Positions 44,609 through 52,678 of a stretch of DNA of 64,000 nt are shown one piece after another. The DNA lies in contig JBOIDR010000004.1 in assembly GCA_050740695.1 (NCBI GenBank), forward strand, positions 1 through 64,000, written 5' to 3'. Numbering within the stretch: the first letter of the stretch is position 1; the number at the start of each line of letters is the position of its first letter. The translations under genes and the position numbers were made by a program. Origin of the DNA: JACCXJ01 sp050740695. GTDB lineage: Bacteria; Pseudomonadota; Gammaproteobacteria; JACCXJ01. The notes under the pieces are model-generated. The model saw only the letters and a list, made by a program, of their open reading frames with translations. It did no database searches and was not told the DNA's origin.

Positions 44609-46012
44609 TTAGTCCGCATTGTGTAGCCCTCTGTCCTTCCACCGACAAATGGCCTCTACGGCCATCGCTGTCGTGAGCGCGCTTGAATGCCAGATAAGCC
44701 TGTCACCATATGGGAAGTTAGCAACGCAGAACGGTTCGTCCGGCCAAGCTCCTGTGACCGGATCCTGGCCGGACAGCAAGTAGGTCATTCCTGCATCGAT
44801 TTCTGGACCCTCGTATCCAACCATCAATAGGGCTGAGCATGCAAAGGCCGTATCGAGAAATCCATTACCATCCCCCCAATAGCATGTGCCACCTTTGGCC
44901 CAATGTGCGTTATTGATGAGGTCAGTGGTAATTACCTTGATAGAGGGGCTCAAATCGACGACATCGCCGCAACTGTATGCGCGTGCTACACAGTAATGAA
45001 GGACGTTATTATTTATATAATATGAGCACAAGCTTGATGTATCGAGTTTGCTAAAGGTTAGTATTGTATAGCTTAGGCCATCGTTTACTGCACGTACAGC
45101 ATCTTCGAAGCCCGTGCATCCACGGTGTCCAAACTTACCAAGCGCGTAAAGCACATTGGCATTGGATACGATATCAACGTCGTTGACCTTGGGACCACTT
45201 GGGTACCAACCATCAGCACAAGCCTGGTGCTCGCCAACCTGGCAAGCGCAAGGCATCCAGGTGAGATAGGCGCCGCTACCGACAGGAAGCCACTCCTGGC
45301 GATTTCGAAGCTTGTCTGTACCGATGTCCCTCCACTCAGCAAAAACTTCACATAAGTGCGGAACATCATATGTAGAATTTCCTGTAGAATTATGTTCCAT
45401 AATGGCTGCCCAAATGCAAGCTGTGTCGTCAGCATCGTTGGGGGCTCGCCATGCACGTGGGAAGAATTTAATGTTAACTGGACTGCGGGAGCCACCGAGG
45501 CCTAATGAACCTCCTTTCAGTTGCATCAGTTTAGATGGAATCTCCAGAAGTATACTGCGCTTTGGCGGGGCATATGGCCAAAAGCCATAGGTGTAGGCCG
45601 TTGAACAGCCTTGGCACGTAGAGTGAAACTGCCGCATAAAACAAATAGCGTCGTTCCGCATTTGACGAATGACAGCGCGGCTCTCCTCCGAGAGATCGTC
45701 TGCATGGAGGTGACAATTCGCAGAGACGACGAGAGCATGGTAGATAAAGGAGACAACAAAAGGGCTCAGGTCCCGGACGAATGGTCCGCGAGGTGCAAAG
45801 GAGATGCACTGGGGCCAGCTGCCGTACTCGAACGACGGAAGGCCTTGATAAGTGACGTGGTTTTGAGTCGAGTACAGAAATGAAATTGCAGAGGAGAGCC
45901 CATGGCCAGAAGGTGTTGCATGAGGGTCTTGCGCGTCAACGCAGGACGGATCGGACTTAACAAAAAATCTTCGTACGATTCCATACGCGAAACGAATGAT
46001 GAATTCGCGCAC
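44609..46012 (-). CDS. Terpene-cyclase-like alpha/alpha toroid protein with DxDDT motif
   Basis: The 467-residue protein has the prenyltransferase/squalene-cyclase helical repeat style. DADDT at 193-197 matches the DxDDT acid of class II terpene cyclases. The stretch GQDPVTGAWPDE near residue 425 is a QW-type repeat, and GNGFLDTAFACSALLMVGYE precedes it. It is smaller than squalene-hopene cyclases (about 650) and unusually rich in cysteine (for example MPCACQVGEHQACADG). It has no signal peptide. Base composition is clearly less GC-rich than its neighbours, so it was probably acquired. The GTG start at 46012 lacks a good ribosome site. Product and true cyclase activity are unproven. Confidence 0.6.
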   Translation of the reverse strand: MREFIIRFAYGIVRRFFVKSDPSCVDAQDPHATPSGHGLSSAISFLYSTQNHVTYQGLPSFEYGSWPQCISFAPRGPFVRDLSPFVVSFIYHALVVSANCHLHADDLSEESRAVIRQMRNDAICFMRQFHSTCQGCSTAYTYGFWPYAPPKRSILLEIPSKLMQLKGGSLGLGGSRSPVNIKFFPRAWRAPNDADDTACIWAAIMEHNSTGNSTYDVPHLCEVFAEWRDIGTDKLRNRQEWLPVGSGAYLTWMPCACQVGEHQACADGWYPSGPKVNDVDIVSNANVLYALGKFGHRGCTGFEDAVRAVNDGLSYTILTFSKLDTSSLCSYYINNNVLHYCVARAYSCGDVVDLSPSIKVITTDLINNAHWAKGGTCYWGDGNGFLDTAFACSALLMVGYEGPEIDAGMTYLLSGQDPVTGAWPDEPFCVANFPYGDRLIWHSSALTTAMAVEAICRWKDRGLHNAD

Positions 46013-46017
46013 CGTTG

Positions 46018-46269
46018 TCAGTTCGCACAGACCGCCACGTCACGTTTAATCGCCCATAGCGAACGCTGTCGCGCCGAGAGTCGTGTCATTTCGCAATCGA
46101 CTTTGGCCAAGTCCGCGGTTGCTAGGGTACCCAAGGCGATAGCCGCCGCGAACGTGGTCGGGAGACATTTGGGTGACGAAATCTGAGGATCCTCTTCGGG
46201 TGGCACTTTGACCTCAAACGAACGATCTGTCAACCCCGAGTGCAGGACCGCTACAAGAGACACCGTCAT
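46018..46269 (-). CDS. Possible small protein upstream of the cyclase-like gene
   Basis: An 83-codon frame starting MTVSLVAVLHSGLTDRSFEV contains a hydrophobic middle (CLPTTFAAAIALGTLATADL) and ends IKRDVAVCAN. Its stop is five bases before the GTG of the cyclase-like gene, as in a tight operon. No family is recognised. The frame is open further upstream, so the start is uncertain. It may be a chance frame. Confidence 0.3.
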   Translation of the reverse strand: MTVSLVAVLHSGLTDRSFEVKVPPEEDPQISSPKCLPTTFAAAIALGTLATADLAKVDCEMTRLSARQRSLWAIKRDVAVCAN

Positions 46270-46486
46270 CGCGAAGCGCGCATCCGTTCCACGCAGCGCA
46301 GCGCTGCATCTCTCTGCGCATCTCTTCGGCGCTGCAGGAGTGGCGGCGCCGTGGCCGGGCAGGACCCAGTGGACGCTCATCCTGGAGAGACGCTGCATTG
46401 ATTCGATCGGGGCTCGTCTGCTACACTTTGTCGCATCGGTACCACATGGGGACACGCGGGCGAGCGGGCCGCTCGCGGGGGACACC

Positions 46487-46830
46487 GTGCAGGATCTCAA
46501 GACCATACTCCTCGTCGAGGACCACCCGAACGACGTGGAGCCGACGCTCGAGGCGCTTGCTGACTATCGCCTCGCGAATGACATCGTGGTGGTCAACGAC
46601 GGCGTGGCCACCCTCGACTACCCCTATCGGCGCGGCCGGTTCGCGGGGCGCGAGCCTGCGCCTCGGCGGTGGTGCTCCTCGACCTCGAGATGCCCAAGGT
46701 GGACGGACTCGCGGTGCCGCGCACCGTCAAGGCCGACCCGGCCTCGAAGCCCATCCCCGTGATACTCACCTCCTCGTGCCAGGGGCGCGGCGTCGTCGGG
46801 TGCTACGCGCTCGGTGCAAAGAAACGAGGA
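46487..46830 (+). pseudogene. Broken receiver-domain gene, third paralog
   Basis: From a GTG at 46487 the sequence reads VQDLKTILLVEDHPNDVEPT and on to NDGVATLDYPYRRGRF, a close relative of the intact receiver genes at 51063 and 52206. A one-base loss near 46660 moves the rest (VVLLDLEMPKVDGLAV, with the phospho-acceptor Asp) into another frame. After the YALG motif near 46811 the similarity ends. From there the frame continues into the TonB-dependent receptor. The gene was damaged by a frameshift and by joining at its 3' end. Confidence 0.8.
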
Positions 46831-48813
46831 CGCAGGATCCATCGTGCCCGGACCTGGGCCGGCGGACTCTGTGCCTCGTTGTTGGCGCTGGCAGCGGTGA
46901 ACTGCCGGGCGGGTGAAACGGCGCCGGCGCCGTCGAGCGACGCGGCGCGCGTCCCGGCGGAGAGCGGCGTGGCCCAACTGAAAAAGTTGAGCTTGGAAGA
47001 GCTCATGGACATCGAGGTGACTTCGGTTTCCAAGCGTCCGGAGAGACTGTCGGAGACGGCATCGGCCATCCAGGTCATTACGCAAGAGGATATTCGTCGC
47101 TCCGGCGCGACGCGCCTGCCCGAGGCGTTGCGCCTGGCCTCGAACCTGGAAGTGGCGCAGATCGATTCGCGCCAGTGGGCCATCAGTGCGCGGGGATTCA
47201 ACAGCCCGTTCTCCAACAAGCTGCTGGTGCTGATAGACGGGCGAACGGTCTATACGCCGCTGTTCGCCGGGGTGTTTTGGGAGGTCCAGGATACGCTCCT
47301 GGAGGACATCGATCGGATCGAGGTCATCAGCGGGCCAGGCGCCACGTTGTGGGGCGCCAACGCGGTCAATGGCGTGATCAACATCATCACGAAGGACGCG
47401 AAGGACACTCAAGGGGCGCTGCTGGCGGACGGCGGCGGTACGGAGTTGCGCGGTTTCGGCGGCGTTCGCTATGGCGGCGCGCTCGCTCCCAACCTTCGGT
47501 ACCGTGTCTACGGCAAGTATTTCGACCGCGACGACACCGTGCTGCCCGACGGTCTGGATGGGGGCGACGACTGGCATATGGGCCAGGGCGGGTTTCGCAT
47601 GGACTGGGACGCGTCGGAAGGCAACGCCTTCACTGTGCAAGGAGACGGTTACGACGGCCGGATTTCACAGGCGGGCGCAGATGACATCGACGTGAGCGGG
47701 GCCAATGTGATCGGTCGGTGGTCACACACCTTTTACGAACGCTCCGATCTCACGTTGCAGTTATATTACGACCGGACCCACCGCAACGATCCTCGCACAA
47801 TTTCCGAAGACCTCGACACCTACGATGTGGATTTCCAACACCGCTTTCCCCTGGGTGAGCGGCACGATATCGTCTGGGGACTCGGCTACCGGTTGATCGA
47901 GGACGACGTCAGCAACGGCCCCATTGTGGCCTTTCTCCCACCCCAGGTCTCGCGGCAGTGGTTCAGCGGATTCGTGCAGGATGAAATGGCGCTGATGAAG
48001 GACCGGCTACACCTGACGATCGGCACCAAGATCGAGCACAACGATTACACCGGGTTTGAATTTCAACCCAGCGGCCGGCTGGCTTGGAGGCTGAGCGAGC
48101 AGCAAACCCTCTGGTCGGCCATTTCGCGCGCGGTCAGAACGCCTTCTCGGGTTGACCGGGAGTTGTTTCAGCCCGTCAGCCCCCCGTTCCTCATCGCCGG
48201 CGGACCCGATTTCGACTCCGAAGAGCTGCTCGCCTACGAGCTGGGATATCGCGTTCAACCCTTCTCCCGGCTCGCCCTTTCCTTGGCGGCCTATTACAAC
48301 GACTACGACGACCTCCGCAGCCAGGAACAGGTCAGTCCGCCTATGGCCCTTCCCGTCATAGTAGCCAACGGGCTGGAAGGCGAATCCTACGGCGCGGAAT
48401 TGACGGCGGACTATCGAGTCACCGATTGGTGGCGGCTCCGAGCAGGCTACACGGAATTGCGGATCGACCTCCGTCCCAAACCCGACAGCACCGACACCAC
48501 CCAGGGCAGCAACGAATCGAATGATTCGAAGCATTACTTTTCCCTGCGTTCGTTGCTGGATCTGCCGGGTCGTTGGGAATTGGACGCCGCGTTTCGCTAC
48601 GTGAGCCGCATCGACAATCAGCAGGTTCCGGCCTATGGGGAGTTGGATGTGCGCCTCGGCTGGCGGCCGAGCCCGGAGCTGGAATTTTCCATGGTCGGTC
48701 AAAATCTCCTGCACGATGAGCACGCCGAATTTGGCGCCTTGACTACACTTGGAGAGATTACACGCAGAGAGATTGAACGCGGCGTGTTTGCGAAACTCTT
48801 ATGGCGCTTTTGA
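46759..48813 (+). CDS. TonB-dependent receptor
   Basis: An outer membrane beta-barrel receptor. A signal-like stretch (GGLCASLLALAAVNCRAG) is followed by KLSLEELMDIEVTSVSKRPE, the plug domain (ARGFNSPFSNKLLVLIDGRT, IEVISGPGATLWGANAVNGV) and a barrel ending in the terminal aromatic F of LLWRF. The plug pattern is typical of receptors found with YfiR-like and histidine kinase genes. Its own start codon is unclear because the frame runs upstream into the broken receiver gene. GTG at 46759 is used here, but a fusion start at 46669 or a lost original start is possible. The substrate is unknown. Confidence 0.88.
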   Translation: MILTSSCQGRGVVGCYALGAKKRGRRIHRARTWAGGLCASLLALAAVNCRAGETAPAPSSDAARVPAESGVAQLKKLSLEELMDIEVTSVSKRPERLSETASAIQVITQEDIRRSGATRLPEALRLASNLEVAQIDSRQWAISARGFNSPFSNKLLVLIDGRTVYTPLFAGVFWEVQDTLLEDIDRIEVISGPGATLWGANAVNGVINIITKDAKDTQGALLADGGGTELRGFGGVRYGGALAPNLRYRVYGKYFDRDDTVLPDGLDGGDDWHMGQGGFRMDWDASEGNAFTVQGDGYDGRISQAGADDIDVSGANVIGRWSHTFYERSDLTLQLYYDRTHRNDPRTISEDLDTYDVDFQHRFPLGERHDIVWGLGYRLIEDDVSNGPIVAFLPPQVSRQWFSGFVQDEMALMKDRLHLTIGTKIEHNDYTGFEFQPSGRLAWRLSEQQTLWSAISRAVRTPSRVDRELFQPVSPPFLIAGGPDFDSEELLAYELGYRVQPFSRLALSLAAYYNDYDDLRSQEQVSPPMALPVIVANGLEGESYGAELTADYRVTDWWRLRAGYTELRIDLRPKPDSTDTTQGSNESNDSKHYFSLRSLLDLPGRWELDAAFRYVSRIDNQQVPAYGELDVRLGWRPSPELEFSMVGQNLLHDEHAEFGALTTLGEITRREIERGVFAKLLWRF

Positions 48814-48825
48814 GAGGGTTAGAGC

Positions 48826-49404
48826 GTGCCAGGAGACGAAGCGCGCATCAACAGAGGTCTATCCGCGGCTTGGTTGGTTCTGTCGGCCTTGCTGCTTTCG
48901 GGCGGACTGGGCTTGTCGCTGCAAGCAGCGGCGCCTCGGGAGTATCAGCTCAAGGCCGTTTTCCTGTTCAACTTTGCTCAGTTTGTAGAGTGGCCTCCCC
49001 AAGCCTTCGCCGACGCGCAGACTCCGCTGGTCATTGGCGTGCTCGGAAGGGACCCGTTCGGCGCGTACTTGGATGAGACCGCGCGCGGTGAAACGGTGAA
49101 CGACCGATCCTTGGTCGTGCGACGCTATGGCCGCGTGGAAGATATAAACACTTGCCATATCCTGTTCATCAGCCGCTCGGAGGAGGATCGGCTGGAGCAA
49201 ATTCTCGCCAGACTGAGAGGCCGGAACATTCTAACCGTGGCCGATGCCGAGGGCTTTGCTCTGTCCGGCGTGATGATCCGCTTCGTCACTGAAGAAAACA
49301 AAATTCGGCTGCGAATCAACCTGGAGGCGGCCCAAGCCGCCAACTTGAAGATCAGTTCCAAGCTACTCAGATCCGCCGAGATTGTAACCTTGGGGAACGA
49401 CTAG
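48826..49404 (+). CDS. YfiR-family periplasmic protein (DUF4154)
   Basis: The 192-residue protein has a signal peptide (LVLSALLLSGGLGLSLQAAA) and the YfiR fold: EYQLKAVFLFNFAQFVEWPP, VIGVLGRDPFG, CHILFISRSEEDR and VMIRFVTEENKIRLRINLEA. YfiR proteins are periplasmic regulators that in Pseudomonas restrain the cyclase YfiN. Here it is encoded 12 bases after a TonB receptor and three bases before a histidine kinase. Such triads are common in Proteobacteria, and YfiR could pass a periplasmic signal to the kinase. The GTG start at 48826 follows a purine-rich site (GAGAGGG). Confidence 0.9.
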   Translation: MPGDEARINRGLSAAWLVLSALLLSGGLGLSLQAAAPREYQLKAVFLFNFAQFVEWPPQAFADAQTPLVIGVLGRDPFGAYLDETARGETVNDRSLVVRRYGRVEDINTCHILFISRSEEDRLEQILARLRGRNILTVADAEGFALSGVMIRFVTEENKIRLRINLEAAQAANLKISSKLLRSAEIVTLGND

Positions 49405-49407
49405 CCC

Positions 49408-50961
49408 ATGCCGCTCAAAGACACACCGATCCGGCGGAAGCTGATGATGGTGATGGTGCTGACCAGCGGGGTGGTGTTGTTGCTGACGTGCGCGGCCTTT
49501 ATAGCCTACGAGCTGCTGAGCTTCCGACAAACCATGGTCCGGAACGTCAGCACACTGGGCGAAATCATCGCCGCCAACAGCACGGCGGCACTGGCCTTTG
49601 ACAACCGGGAAGACGCGCAGGAAATCCTCGCCGCGCTCCGAGCCGAGCGGCATATCGTGGCCGCCAGCCTCTACGACAAGAACGGAAAACTGTTCTCGAA
49701 ACACCCAGCTAACCTAGCCGCCACCGCCTTGCCCGCCGCGCCGGAAGGGGACGGCTATCGCTTCGGGCAGGCGCATCTGGCCGCCTTTCAGCCGGTCGTG
49801 CAGGGCGGTAGGCGACTCGGGACACTCTACCTCAGATACGACATGGGGGCCATGTACGAGCGCTTCCAGCTTTACAGCGGCATTGTCGTTTTGGTGGTCG
49901 CCGCTTCCTTATTGGTGGCTTACCTGCTTTCCCGGGTGCTGCAGCGGCAGATCTCGCACCCCATCCTTGCCCTCGTCGAGACCGCCAAGGCCATCTCGGA
50001 CCGCCGGGATTATTCCGTCCGCGCGAGGAAGCATAGCCAGGATGAACTGGGCCTGTTGACCGACGCCTTCAACCACATGCTCACGCAAATCCAGGCGCGG
50101 GATCAGGCCTTGAGAGAAAGCCAGGCCCGCCTGCATGAGCTGAACCAGGAATTAGAACGGCGCGTCATCGAGCGCACCACGCAACTCGAAGCGATAGAAG
50201 CGATCAACAATGAGCTAGAGGCCTTCTCCTATTCGGTCTCCCACGACCTGCGGGCGCCGCTCAGGCACATCGACGGCTTCACCGGGCTGCTCGAAAGGCA
50301 CGCCGAGCCCGCGCTCGACGACAAGGGCCGGCGCTATCTCAGGACCATCTCCGAGGCCGTGAAGCAGATGGACACGCTCATCGACGATCTGCTCACCTTC
50401 TCGCGCCTCGGGCGCGCGGAGCTCCGGCATGGCCCGGTGCGGCTCAAGGATCTCGTGGACGAGGTGCGGCGGATCCTGGATCCCGAGATCGCCGGACGGG
50501 CCGTCGTCTGGGCCATCGGCGAGCTGCCCGAGGTGCGGGGCGACCCGCAGCTCTTGCGGCTGGTGTTCCAGAACCTGATCGAGAACGCCCTGAAGTATAC
50601 CCGTACTAGGCCCGAGGCGCGCATCGAGATCGGCGCCCGGCGCGAGGACGCCGAGACCGTCTGTTCCATCCGCGACAACGGCGTCGGCTTCGATATGCGC
50701 TACGTGGAGCGGCTCTTCGGGGTCTTCCAGCGCCTGCACACGAGCGCCGAGTTCGAGGGCACGGGGATCGGGCTCGCCAGCGTGCGGCGCATCGTGCGCC
50801 GCCATGGCGGGCGGGTGTGGGCGGAAGGGGAGGTCGATCGCGGCGCTTGCTTTTCCTTCGTCCTGCCGGACAGGGACGTCGCTCCGGCCGCGAACCCCAT
50901 CGATCGGCCTAGCGCCAAGGCCGACGGCTTTTGGCTGCCGCCTCGTCTTGACCCCACGTGA
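49408..50961 (+). CDS. Sensor histidine kinase with CHASE8-like sensor and HAMP
   Basis: Two membrane helices (residues about 11-35 and 157-175) flank a periplasmic sensor of about 120 residues of the CHASE8 type (ANSTAALAFDNREDAQEILA). A HAMP linker (QISHPILALVETAKAISDRR) leads to a coiled coil, and the dimerisation domain FSYSVSHDLRAPLRHIDGF has the phospho-accepting His279. The ATPase boxes are NLIENALKYT, RDNGVGFDM and GTGIGLASV. The closest relatives are kinases that work with small single-domain receivers, and one lies 100 bp downstream. It starts three bases after the YfiR-like gene. Confidence 0.95.
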   Translation: MPLKDTPIRRKLMMVMVLTSGVVLLLTCAAFIAYELLSFRQTMVRNVSTLGEIIAANSTAALAFDNREDAQEILAALRAERHIVAASLYDKNGKLFSKHPANLAATALPAAPEGDGYRFGQAHLAAFQPVVQGGRRLGTLYLRYDMGAMYERFQLYSGIVVLVVAASLLVAYLLSRVLQRQISHPILALVETAKAISDRRDYSVRARKHSQDELGLLTDAFNHMLTQIQARDQALRESQARLHELNQELERRVIERTTQLEAIEAINNELEAFSYSVSHDLRAPLRHIDGFTGLLERHAEPALDDKGRRYLRTISEAVKQMDTLIDDLLTFSRLGRAELRHGPVRLKDLVDEVRRILDPEIAGRAVVWAIGELPEVRGDPQLLRLVFQNLIENALKYTRTRPEARIEIGARREDAETVCSIRDNGVGFDMRYVERLFGVFQRLHTSAEFEGTGIGLASVRRIVRRHGGRVWAEGEVDRGACFSFVLPDRDVAPAANPIDRPSAKADGFWLPPRLDPT

Positions 50962-51062
50962 ATCGGACGTGCCTCGGACAAGTCCGGCGGGATGTCGCGG
51001 GCGTATTCTCCGGCTTCCTTCCGATTCGGTTGTGCTATGCTGTATCGTCAAGCGGTGAGGGC

Positions 51063-51500
51063 ATGAACAGGCTCAAGACCATACTCCTGGTCGAGGACAA
51101 CCCGAACGACGTGGAGCTGACGCTCGAGGCGCTCGCCGAGTATCGCCTGGCCAACGAGATCGTGGTGGTCAACGACGGCGCGGAGGCGCTCGATTACCTG
51201 TACCGGCACGGGCGCTTCGCGAAGCGCCCCCCCGACTCACCTGTGGTCGTGTTGCTGGACCTGAAGATGCCCAAAGTCGACGGTCTCACGGTCCTGAAGA
51301 CCGTCAAGGGTGACCCGGCCCTCAAGACCACCCCCATCGTGATGCTCACCTCCTCGCGCGAGGAACGTGATCTGGTCGAGAGCTATGCGCTCGGCGTCAA
51401 CGCCTACGTGGTCAAACCCGTGGATTTTGCGCAGTTCTCGGAGGCCGTCCGACGCCTCGGGTATTTCTGGGCGGTGCTGAACGAGCGTCCGCCGCTGTAA
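51063..51500 (+). CDS. Single-domain response regulator (Rcp1-like)
   Basis: A stand-alone receiver of 145 residues. The acidic pocket is ED at 11-12 in TILLVEDNPND, the phospho-acceptor is Asp66 in VVLLDLKMPKVDG, Thr/Ser in MLTSSREERD and Lys in VVKPVDF complete the site. It is the Rcp1 type that pairs with phytochrome-like kinases. No output domain is present. The ATG at 51063 is preceded by GGTGAGGGC. It is the likely partner of the kinase upstream and is the parent of two further copies (46487, broken, and 52206, fused). Confidence 0.95.
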   Translation: MNRLKTILLVEDNPNDVELTLEALAEYRLANEIVVVNDGAEALDYLYRHGRFAKRPPDSPVVVLLDLKMPKVDGLTVLKTVKGDPALKTTPIVMLTSSREERDLVESYALGVNAYVVKPVDFAQFSEAVRRLGYFWAVLNERPPL

Positions 51501-51539
51501 GGGACTGGCTGCGCGGACGACCACCCGGAGCGACCCGCC

Positions 51540-52643
51540 TTGACCACCGTGCATGTGCTGTATCTGGAGGACAGCGAGGGCGACGCGGCCGTGGTCGAGG
51601 CGCTGCTCGCGGAGGGCGGGATCGCATGCACGCTAACCCGGGTCGAGACCCCGAAGGCGTTTGCGGCGGCGCTGGAAGCGGGTGGGTACCACCTTATCCT
51701 CTCCGACAACACCCTGCCTTCTTACGATGGCTTCTCGGCCCTCGCCCGTGCCCGGGAGCGTTGCCCAGACATCCCCTTCATCTTCGTCTCCGGTACCCTG
51801 GGCGAAGAGATGGCGATCGAGTCGCTCAAGGCCGGCGCCACCGACTATGTGCTCAAAGAGCGGCTCTCGCGGCTGGTTCCGGCGGTCCGGCGGGCGCTCG
51901 CGGAAGCCCCCTCGCGCATCGCGAGCAAGCGCCATAAGGAGCGGGTGCATCCGCTCGCGTTCTATGACCAGATCACCGCGCCCCCCAACCGCGCGCTCCT
52001 CGAATACCGCCGCCGGACCGCACTGGCGCGGGCGAGCCGCGCCGCAGGGGGTGTGGCAGTGTTGTTCATGGACCTCGATCGCTTCAAGGCGGTCAAGGAT
52101 CCGCTGGGACAGCCGGCAGGCGATGCCCTCTTGCGCGAGGTTGCCGCGCGGCTCCCGCGCTGCCTGCGCGAAGCCGACACGGCGGCGCGCTGGGGCGGCG
52201 AGGGCATGAACGCGCTCACGACTATACTCCTCGTCGAGGACGACCCGAACGACATCGAGCTCACGCTCGAGGCGCTCGCCGAGTATCGGGTCGCCAACGA
52301 GGTTATGGTGCTTCACGATGGCGCGGAGGCGCTCGATTACCTGTACCGGCGCGGGCGCTTCGCCAAGCGTGCCCCCGACTCGCCGGTGGTCGTGTTGCTG
52401 GACCTGAAGATGCCCAAGGTGGACGGACTCACGGTCCTGAAGACCATCAAGGGCGACCCGACGCTCAAGACCATCCCCATCGTGATGCTCACCTCCTCGC
52501 GCGAGGAGCGTGATCTGGTCGAGAGCTATGCGCTCGGCGTCAACGCCTACGTGGTCAAACCCGTGGATTTTGCGCAGTTCTCGGAGGCCGTCCGACGCCT
52601 CGGGTATTTCTGGGCAGTGCTGAACGAGCGTCCGCCGCCCTAG
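51540..52643 (+). CDS. Chimeric REC - truncated GGDEF - REC protein
   Basis: The first 222 residues match the start of the REC-GGDEF-EAL protein encoded next: a receiver (Asp56 in LILSDNTLPSYD), a linker, and the GGDEF domain up to ARWGG. Exactly at the active site the frame joins, after Glu221, a second complete receiver (MNALTTILLVEDDPND, Asp at 288) that duplicates the upstream regulator. The cyclase lacks its second half and active-site acid, so it should be inactive. The start is a TTG at 51540. This is the product of a tandem duplication and may work as a phosphate sink or be non-functional. Confidence 0.9.
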   Translation: MTTVHVLYLEDSEGDAAVVEALLAEGGIACTLTRVETPKAFAAALEAGGYHLILSDNTLPSYDGFSALARARERCPDIPFIFVSGTLGEEMAIESLKAGATDYVLKERLSRLVPAVRRALAEAPSRIASKRHKERVHPLAFYDQITAPPNRALLEYRRRTALARASRAAGGVAVLFMDLDRFKAVKDPLGQPAGDALLREVAARLPRCLREADTAARWGGEGMNALTTILLVEDDPNDIELTLEALAEYRVANEVMVLHDGAEALDYLYRRGRFAKRAPDSPVVVLLDLKMPKVDGLTVLKTIKGDPTLKTIPIVMLTSSREERDLVESYALGVNAYVVKPVDFAQFSEAVRRLGYFWAVLNERPPP

Positions 52644-52678
52644 GATCCGCTGCGCCAAAGTCCGGAGGCAAGCCCACC

